Shown here: one piece after another, positions 14,451 through 21,564 of the stretch | Layout: the number at the start of each line of letters is the position of its first letter | Position numbering within the stretch: the stretch's first letter is position 1 | NCBI GenBank assembly: GCA_964236535.1 | Contig: CAXSEF010000056.1 | Location: forward strand, 1 to 21,564 | Reading direction: 5' to 3' | DNA length: 21,564 nucleotides | Source of the DNA: CAXSEF01 sp964236535 | Lineage (GTDB): Bacteria > Pseudomonadota > Alphaproteobacteria > Acetobacterales > Acetobacteraceae | Position numbers and translations under genes: made by a program | Notes under the pieces: generated by a model | What the model was told of the DNA's origin: nothing | The model's input: only the letters and a program-made list of their open reading frames with translations | The model's database searches: none

Positions 14451-16436
14451 ATGGACCTGCGCTCCCGCGCCGCCCTCCCGCTTGCGCTCGCCCTGGGTAC
14501 GGCGCCGACCGGCGTTGCGCGGGCGCAGCAGGCGCAGCCGTCGTACTCGACGCCCGCGCTCGGTCCGAACCAAGTGGCGGGCAGCGTGATCGGCGTGGTG
14601 CCGATGTGCGTCACGACGGCGGGCGCGAGCGTCGGGCCGAACGTGGCGGTGATCTGCGGGACGTACGGAACCGCGGCGCCCAGCAGCGGGAGCAAGGCGT
14701 CGAGCGGCAGCCTCACCGGCACCGTGACGGCGAACCAGGGCCCCGCCGGCTCGGCTTCGTGGCTGGTGAGCGATCCGCTGCTCGACGCACTGATCGCCAA
14801 CGGCGCGCTCAAGGTCTCGGCACAGGGGACGACCGCCGTCTCGGGCACGGTAGCCCTGGCCAGCGGCTCGGCAAGCGTCGGTAGCGTCGCCCAGGGTGCG
14901 GCCGGCACGTCGCCGTGGGAGAGTTCGATCTACCTGGGTGGCGCGGCGGTGGCGGCAGGCAACCCGCTGCCGGTGACGGTCGGCAACCTGCCTGCCACGC
15001 AGCCGGTGTCCGGCGCGGTCACGAGCAACGCCGGCACAGGGACGTTCGCCGTGAGTGCGGCCGGCCTGCCGCTCCCGGCCGGCGCCGCAACGGCTGCCGG
15101 CCAGGTTCCCGCCGCGCCACCCGGCACCAGCGCTGCAGCGGCAGAGCCGATCCAGGGCGTCGCGGGTGGCGTGCCGGTCCCGGTCTCCGGCACCGTCACC
15201 GCCAACGCCGGCAGCGGCACCATGGCGGTCTCGGCGGCCACGCTTCCCCTGCCGGCCGGCGCGGCGAGCGCCGCGAACCAGGCGCTGGACGGCATGGTCT
15301 CCCCGTTCACGGTGGCGTCCGGGGCTGCGGTCGGGAGCGCCGTGACGGTCAACGGCGGCGCGTCCATGTCCATCAAGGGCTACGACGCCGCCACGCTGAC
15401 TGTTCCCGCGAGCACGAACGGCTCCCAGCTGAATGTCGCGCAGGGTCCGACGCCGACCGGTCCCTGGTATCTGCTGAACGCCACCAGTCCGGGCAGCTAT
15501 GCGGGCTATCCGTCGCAAGGTGTCTCCGGTTCCGGGCAGCAGACATACTTCCCGACGTCGAACTACATACAGCTCCAGGTGGCCGGCAGCTCGCCGGGTT
15601 CGGCCGTCAGCGGCTACATCGAGCTGCGGACCATCCCGCAGATGCAGCCGACCGAACAGCCGGTCAACGTCGTGAACACCCTGCCGTACGGCACCAACCT
15701 GATCGGCGGGACCAGCGCCTACCTCGGCAGCAATCCGGTCTCGCCCGCGAACCCGCTCACGGTCGCGCAGTCCGACGTGCGCCAGGGCGCGCAGTCCCTG
15801 TCCGCGACCGCCACCACCAGCGCGGTCACGGTGCCGCTCGCGAACGGAGAAGGGGTGGTCGGCTTCAGCGTGGCGGGCCTGACCGCATCCGGCGCGGTGC
15901 TGACCAGCGAGGGCAGCAGCGACGGCGGCCTGACCTGGGTCGGCGTCAACAACACGTCGCCGGGTGGCGGCGCCGTGGCACAGACCGTCGCGGCCGACGG
16001 CACGTTCCGGGTCTCGGGCGCGGGGCATACCGCGCTGCGGCTGCGGGTCAGCACCCTGGGGACCGGGACGATCACGGTCGGCACCAACGCGCAGAGCGAG
16101 TCCGGCCTGGTGCAGCTCATCGCGGCCGAGCCGCCGCGCTCGCTCGCCTGGACGGACGCCAGCACGACCGCGACCGGGGCCGCCGCGGTGCCGGCCGGGC
16201 TTTCCGCCACGCCCTACCGCCTGGGCATCCACATCTGGAACGTGGGCGGCACCGCGACGGCCTGCCTGAACTACACCGGCACGGCGGCGCTCTCGGGCTC
16301 GGGCTGCGCGGCCGGATCGGTGCCGATCCCGGCGGGCGGTGCGTACTTCGAGGACCAGCCGGGCAACGTGTCGCCCGAGGCGATCAGCCTCGTATGCGCC
16401 GGCGCGTCGTGCCCGCTCACGATCAAGGTGCGCTGA
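14451..16436 (+). CDS. Exported phage-tail-like repeat protein
   Basis: I cannot assign a named family. The 661-residue product starts with a signal peptide (LALALGTAPTGVARA, cleavage probably after Ala25). A Gly/Ala/Ser/Thr/Val-rich beta-type body follows, with units such as SGTVTANAGSGTMAVS and LPLPAGAA. Two 33-residue repeats at 186-218 and 245-277 match at 26 positions. Similar phrases, including LPYGTNLIGGTSAYLG and SEGSSDGGLTWVGVN, are familiar to me from tail and fibre-like virion proteins, so a phage-tail or surface-fibre origin is plausible. A signal peptide is unusual for a virion protein and suggests a cell-surface role. ATG at 14451 has AGGA eight bases upstream. The stop is one base from the next start, indicating an operon. 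Confidence 0.75.
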   Translation: MDLRSRAALPLALALGTAPTGVARAQQAQPSYSTPALGPNQVAGSVIGVVPMCVTTAGASVGPNVAVICGTYGTAAPSSGSKASSGSLTGTVTANQGPAGSASWLVSDPLLDALIANGALKVSAQGTTAVSGTVALASGSASVGSVAQGAAGTSPWESSIYLGGAAVAAGNPLPVTVGNLPATQPVSGAVTSNAGTGTFAVSAAGLPLPAGAATAAGQVPAAPPGTSAAAAEPIQGVAGGVPVPVSGTVTANAGSGTMAVSAATLPLPAGAASAANQALDGMVSPFTVASGAAVGSAVTVNGGASMSIKGYDAATLTVPASTNGSQLNVAQGPTPTGPWYLLNATSPGSYAGYPSQGVSGSGQQTYFPTSNYIQLQVAGSSPGSAVSGYIELRTIPQMQPTEQPVNVVNTLPYGTNLIGGTSAYLGSNPVSPANPLTVAQSDVRQGAQSLSATATTSAVTVPLANGEGVVGFSVAGLTASGAVLTSEGSSDGGLTWVGVNNTSPGGGAVAQTVAADGTFRVSGAGHTALRLRVSTLGTGTITVGTNAQSESGLVQLIAAEPPRSLAWTDASTTATGAAAVPAGLSATPYRLGIHIWNVGGTATACLNYTGTAALSGSGCAAGSVPIPAGGAYFEDQPGNVSPEAISLVCAGASCPLTIKVR

Positions 16437-16437
16437 C

Positions 16438-18225
16438 ATGGCGGCGATCGTCCCCGTCCCCGGACGCACCCGCAGCCAGCTTGGCGCGCGCCAGGCGCTC
16501 ATCCCGATCGGCTACCGCGGGCGGGGCGCCAACGGTTCGGCGGCCTATTTCGACGCCACCAGCACGACCAGCATGGACCAGACCGCGTGGTGGACGCCGC
16601 CGGTCGGGCAGGTCCAGGCGATCCAGCTCGTGTATGCCGGGTGGGACATGCCGCAGTCGGGCGAGGTCGACCGGCAGGTCACCGCCAGCCTGACGGCGGC
16701 GCTGAGCTTCCCGACGACGCCCGCGGTCACGGTCAACGCCAACGGCGCGTTCGCCTCCGGCGCCACCACGCTGACGTTCTCGGCCACGGTGCTGGGCGCG
16801 AACGCGATCAGCGTGGGCAGCGCCGTCACCAGCACCGGCGGCGGGGTGGCGGCCGGCACCTACGTGACCGCGGTGGCGCTCGCCAGCCTGGCGGGGGCCG
16901 GCAACAACCCGACCGTCACCACCGTGACCATCAGCGCGGCCCTGACCGCCGCCACGGCCGCGGGGCAGCCCTTCACCTTCACCGGGGCCATCGTGCCGGC
17001 GACGTTCGCCGGTGCCCGCACGCTGACGCTGACGCCGCGGCACGGGCACTACATCTCCGATCCGGTCTACTGCTCGCCGGGTGCGGCCTCGCAGTTCTTC
17101 GTGCGCAACTTCGCGAGCTTCTCGGCGACCGGCCTGCAGCTCATGGACTACCCCGGCGTCCAGTCCGGCACGGCGACGCGGCTTGCCGGCGAGTTCTCCG
17201 CCCGCTCGACCTCGCAGACGGACCAGACCCTCAACCCCGGCATCATCAGCAACACGGGCGGCGGCTACTTCTGTCCGGTGGCGATCCTGGCTCTGGTCGC
17301 CTATCCGGCCGGCGTGCAGGTGCCCGGCGCCGCGCTCATCGTCGGCGACTCCATCGCGGCCGGGACCGGCGACAACTCGGACGGCAGCTTGGGGATCATG
17401 GGCTACATCCAGCGCGCGCTCGGCAACAGCAGGCCGTGGATCTCCGTGGCCCGCGGGTCCACCACGGCGTTCGCGGCGTCGGTGCAGAGCCGGGGACAGG
17501 TGGCGCTCGCGGTGGACTGCGGGGTGACCGACGTGATCATCGAGGACGGGCGCAACGACATCCAGATCGGCCGGCTGCCTGCGTCGATGGTCCAGGCAAC
17601 CGTCGCGACGGTTGCGGCGCCGTTCGTCGCCGCCGGCCGCCGGGTGTGGGTGTGCACCGTGCCGCCCAGCACCTACAGCAACGACGGGTGGGCGAGCGCT
17701 GCCAACCAGGGGTTCCCGGTCGCGACCGCCAGCACCTGCGCGACGGCCACCGCCGCGGGGAGCACGACGCTGACGCTCACGGCCTCGGTGCCGAGCGGCG
17801 TGGCGGCGGGACAGCTCGTGTGCCCGGCAAGCGGCACCGGCACGATCTCGGCGGGCACCACCATCACCGGCGTCGCCGGCAGCGGGACCGCGACCGTGCT
17901 GACGATCGCGCCTGCACTGGTGGCGGCCCTGCCGGCGTCGTCGCCGCTCTACATCGGCACGTCGGTCGGCGGCAACGCCTCGGCCTCCACGACCGAGGTG
18001 CAGCGGCTGGCCTACAACGCGGCGCAGCGGGGCAGCATCAGCGCGCAGGGCTATGCCGGAGTGGTCGACATCGACCGCGTGTGCGCCGACGGCACCGGGC
18101 GGTGGGTCGTCGCCGCCGCCGGGTCGGGCAACACCAACACGCTCGACGGCGTGCACCCGCCGCCGTTCCTCCACCAGGCCGCGATCGCCGCGGGGATCGT
18201 GCCGATGTCGAGCATCGTGTCATGA
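16438..18225 (+). CDS. SGNH/GDSL hydrolase with phage-tail-like beta domains
   Basis: This is a probable esterase or acetylhydrolase; the substrate is unknown, and glycan O-acetyl groups are one possibility. The 595-residue product carries the SGNH signature: nucleophile Ser305 in LIVGDSIAAGTGDN, Asn373 in EDGRNDIQ, and Asp570/His573 in LDGVHPPPFLHQ. An N-terminal region (about 96-185, GATTLTFSATV through VTTVTISAAL) resembles beta domains of tail proteins. A similar stretch (about 432-512, GSTTLTLTASVPSGVAAG then GTTITGVAGSGTATVLTIAP) is inserted between the Asn and Asp/His blocks. No signal peptide is seen. ATG at 16438 follows AAGG and lies one base after the upstream stop, so the two genes are cotranscribed. 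Tail-spike or surface deacetylase roles fit. Confidence 0.8.
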   Translation: MAAIVPVPGRTRSQLGARQALIPIGYRGRGANGSAAYFDATSTTSMDQTAWWTPPVGQVQAIQLVYAGWDMPQSGEVDRQVTASLTAALSFPTTPAVTVNANGAFASGATTLTFSATVLGANAISVGSAVTSTGGGVAAGTYVTAVALASLAGAGNNPTVTTVTISAALTAATAAGQPFTFTGAIVPATFAGARTLTLTPRHGHYISDPVYCSPGAASQFFVRNFASFSATGLQLMDYPGVQSGTATRLAGEFSARSTSQTDQTLNPGIISNTGGGYFCPVAILALVAYPAGVQVPGAALIVGDSIAAGTGDNSDGSLGIMGYIQRALGNSRPWISVARGSTTAFAASVQSRGQVALAVDCGVTDVIIEDGRNDIQIGRLPASMVQATVATVAAPFVAAGRRVWVCTVPPSTYSNDGWASAANQGFPVATASTCATATAAGSTTLTLTASVPSGVAAGQLVCPASGTGTISAGTTITGVAGSGTATVLTIAPALVAALPASSPLYIGTSVGGNASASTTEVQRLAYNAAQRGSISAQGYAGVVDIDRVCADGTGRWVVAAAGSGNTNTLDGVHPPPFLHQAAIAAGIVPMSSIVS

Positions 18226-18271
18226 CGGGCCCGGTCTGATACCAGCGGCCGTCGGCGCTGGCCGGGGCGCG

Positions 18272-18446
18272 AAGCAAGGCCGGGCTCTGCCTCCGCCCGC
18301 ATTGCAATGACCCAAGCGGGTCATCGGCACCTTGCGCGGGCTACGCCCGGACGCGCCAAAGGCCAGGGGCGTTTGAACCCCCCTTAAGCATATGGATTCC
18401 AAAGGCTCAGCCTTTGGCGGAGTCCAGAGGCAGCGCCTCTGGCCTT
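18272..18446 (-). repeat. Palindromic repeat, long form, downstream of the SGNH hydrolase gene
   Basis: The right arm is perfect: CCAAAGGC (18399-18406) / GCCTTTGG (18410-18417) and CCAGAGGC (18424-18431) / GCCTCTGG (18435-18442), ending GGCCTTGCC. The left end AAGCAAGGCC starts at 18272. Between them lies the extra module shared in reverse with 2951-3033, including the stem ATGACCC (18307-18313) / GGGTCAT (18318-18324). It fills most of the 315 bases between the hydrolase gene and the convergent potassium channel gene, a natural place for a bidirectional terminator. Confidence 0.8.
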
Positions 18447-18540
18447 GCCTGCCTGCCTGCCCGGTCACGCTCGAGGCCGGTTGGTACGACGCTCCGCCTC
18501 CCGGCGGCTCCAGGCCAGGCGCGGCCTCCCTGCCACAGCC

Positions 18541-19464
18541 TCACAGTCCGGCGGCCTCGGCCGGGTCGCCTGGCGGCAGACGGGGGCCGTCCGCCTCCAT
18601 GAGGCTCAGCCGGCCCAGGTCGGCGACCGTGCGTCCCTGTGCGTCCTTCGAGATCGTGTCCGCGAACCGCATCCCGAACGCGATGTCGGCGGCCGCGTAC
18701 GACCTGGTGTCGCGAACCTCCACGCCCAGCGCGTGGTCGCGCGCGCTCACCGTCACGAACAGCCGCGGGTCGGTCGCCGCCATCGCCGCCGCGTCCCGCC
18801 CCCACAGCGGGCTGGTCTCGTCGACCACGTGCATCAGCAGCCAGGTCAGCGGGAACAGCGGCATCTGCGAGCGCACCAGCGCGAGCTCGTGCATGCGGCG
18901 GAAGCTCTGCCCCTCCTGCGTGGTCTCCTCCAGCAGCACCCCCATCGCGGCCACCGCCCCGCCCAGCATCCCGGACCGCCCGTTGCCGAGCCGCACCATC
19001 AGCGTCGGCCGGCCGTTGAACTTCGCCACCACCGCGCGGTCGGAGAACAGCAGCCTCGCCTGCGGCCGCGAGAACCGCACGAACAGCAGCCCGGTGATGA
19101 TCGCGGTCGTGGCCATGCCGCCCACGATCTCGGCCGTCGCCACGACGTGGCCGTACAGCCCGGCCGGCGCCATCTCGCCGTACCCCACCGTCGCCATGGT
19201 CTCGATGCTGAAGAAGAACGCGTCGGCGATCGATCCCGGGCGCGCACCGGCCAGGCAGCCCGGACGTGCCACATAGAGCAGCGCGAAGCCGACGTTGAGT
19301 AGCGCCACCAGCGCGAACACCAGGGCCGCGAACCCCGGCCAGGACAGGCTGAGCGCGGTGTAGTACGGGTCGCGCAGGTCGAACCGCGGCACCCCGAGCT
19401 TGAACAGCTCCTGCGAACCGAACAGCACCGACGTCCCGCGCCGCCGGCGGCGCGGCCTCAGCAT
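18541..19464 (-). CDS. Inward-rectifier-type potassium channel (KirBac family)
   Basis: This is a tetrameric potassium channel of the inner membrane. The 307-residue product has a basic N terminus with a slide-helix-like region (PRFDLRDPYYTALSLSW, 26-42), TM1 (about 43-65), a pore helix SIADAFFFSIETMA (78-91), the selectivity filter TVGYG (92-96), and TM2 (about 104-130). A C-terminal Ig-like inward-rectifier domain follows (FNGRPTLMVRLGNGR, then LFPLTWLLMHVVDETSPLWG), as in KirBac proteins. The ATG at 19464 has GAGG four bases upstream. The gene is transcribed divergently from lepA and ends facing the SGNH gene across a repeat. Natural regulators of these channels (lipids, pH) cannot be predicted here. 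Confidence 0.93.
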   Translation of the reverse strand: MLRPRRRRRGTSVLFGSQELFKLGVPRFDLRDPYYTALSLSWPGFAALVFALVALLNVGFALLYVARPGCLAGARPGSIADAFFFSIETMATVGYGEMAPAGLYGHVVATAEIVGGMATTAIITGLLFVRFSRPQARLLFSDRAVVAKFNGRPTLMVRLGNGRSGMLGGAVAAMGVLLEETTQEGQSFRRMHELALVRSQMPLFPLTWLLMHVVDETSPLWGRDAAAMAATDPRLFVTVSARDHALGVEVRDTRSYAAADIAFGMRFADTISKDAQGRTVADLGRLSLMEADGPRLPPGDPAEAAGL

Positions 19465-19594
19465 CGGACCTCGCGCGCGGCAGGCCCGCGATCCGCGCGG
19501 GTCCGCGGCCTCGGCCTGAGCCGGTGTCTGCAGGCAGGGCCTCCAGCCCTGCTTCCCGCCTGACTTTTCGCGAGTTTCAGACTACATCCCTCCC
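19465..19594. promoter_or_regulatory. Divergent promoter region between the Kir channel and lepA
   Basis: The 130 bases must carry both promoters. For lepA, TGACT (19561-19565) with TACATC (19583-19588) at a 17-base spacing is a weak -35/-10 candidate. It would start transcription at or next to the lepA ATG at 19595. A 7-bp hairpin, GCAGGGC (19534-19540) / GCCCTGC (19546-19552), precedes it. No lepA Shine-Dalgarno is seen. Confidence 0.35.
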
Positions 19595-21400
<1,806 letters not shown>

Positions 21401-21408
21401 GGCGGGCG

Positions 21409-21432
21409 GCAGCGGCCCGGCTGCGTTTGGGG
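21409..21432 (+). terminator. Possible weak terminator after lepA
   Basis: The stem GCAGC (21409-21413) / GCTGC (21420-21424) with a GC-rich loop is followed by GTTTGGGGTTTT. The stem is short and the T-run interrupted, so it may be only partly active or fortuitous. Confidence 0.3.
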
Positions 21433-21473
21433 TTTTCACCCGCCGAGCCGGCTGGTATCCCTGCGCCGGCAAC

Positions 21474-21563
21474 GGAGAGATGGCCGAGTGGTTTAAGGCG
21501 CACGCTTGGAAAGCGTGTGTGCGTTAACGCGTACCGTGGGTTCGAATCCCACTCTCTCCGCCA
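21474..21563 (+). tRNA. tRNA-Ser (anticodon GGA)
   Basis: The cloverleaf is complete: acceptor stem GGAGAGA (21474-21480) pairs with TCTCTCC (21553-21559), discriminator G at 21560, and CCA encoded at 21561-21563. The anticodon arm is CACGC-TTGGAAA-GCGTG with GGA at 21508-21510, reading UCC and UCU serine codons. The long variable arm (TGTGCGTTAACGCGTACC region) is typical of class II tRNAs such as tRNA-Ser. The T arm is GTGGG-TTCGAAT-CCCAC. The window ends one base later. Confidence 0.97.
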
Positions 21564-21564
21564 C

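Noticed and set aside
14915..16693. Alternative plus-strand frame overlapping the tail-like gene
   Set aside because: Arg/Gly/Asp-rich shadow frame; the frame starting at 14451 has a signal peptide, a ribosome site and internal protein repeats.
16423..18174. Minus-strand open frame opposite the SGNH hydrolase
   Set aside because: No motifs and shadow-type composition; the plus strand has all four SGNH catalytic blocks.
2841..18446. CRISPR array
   Set aside because: The repeats are dispersed singly between genes, are palindromic and variable in length, and lack regular spacers or cas genes.

Overview
The window is very GC-rich chromosomal DNA from an alphaproteobacterium. Codon third positions are dominated by G and C, and coding density is high. 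The order coiled-coil gene - zapA - 6S RNA - 5-formyl-THF cyclo-ligase - YmdB-like phosphoesterase - yebC - ruvC - ruvA is a known alphaproteobacterial arrangement. Base composition, the archaeal-type class I aldolase next to thiE, and the KirBac channel make Acetobacteraceae (Rhodospirillales) my best guess; that placement is inference. The sequence is a draft scaffold: a 100-N gap lies at 5564-5663.

Layout. (1) 1-7134, mostly minus strand: the zapA-to-ruvA cluster, interrupted by an extra short-chain dehydrogenase gene, a plus-strand secreted Gly/Tyr-rich protein cut by the gap, and several copies of a palindromic repeat. No ruvB follows ruvA in the 520 bases available. (2) 7157-13435, plus strand: an unrecognised conserved-looking protein, class I fructose-bisphosphate aldolase, thiamine-phosphate synthase, and pheS-pheT joined by a GTGA overlap. 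(3) 13449-18490, accessory DNA: a small membrane protein, then two genes that look phage-tail derived (an exported repeat protein and an SGNH/GDSL hydrolase carrying an inserted beta-type domain). These two are bracketed by same-orientation copies of the repeat. (4) 18541-21564: a KirBac-type potassium channel (minus), divergent from lepA (plus), then tRNA-Ser(GGA) at the window end.

The most striking feature is the repeat family in the intergenic spaces. A full unit has GCAAGGCC/GGCCTTGC-type ends and four short hairpins in two mirrored arms (A, B', B, A'). About ten copies, halves or decayed remnants are visible, often just downstream of stop codons. Paired stem positions change together between copies (A-T, G-T and G-C states of the same pair are all present), so base pairing appears to be maintained. 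Two copies share an additional module with its own hairpin. I recognise no named family. It resembles REP/BIME or MITE-type elements and may act as an mRNA 3'-end or termination structure.

Functionally, the housekeeping genes cover Holliday-junction processing (ruvC, ruvA), Z-ring assembly (zapA), global RNA polymerase control (6S RNA), folate and thiamine metabolism, glycolysis or gluconeogenesis, and translation (pheST, lepA, tRNA-Ser). The accessory genes probably arrived separately.
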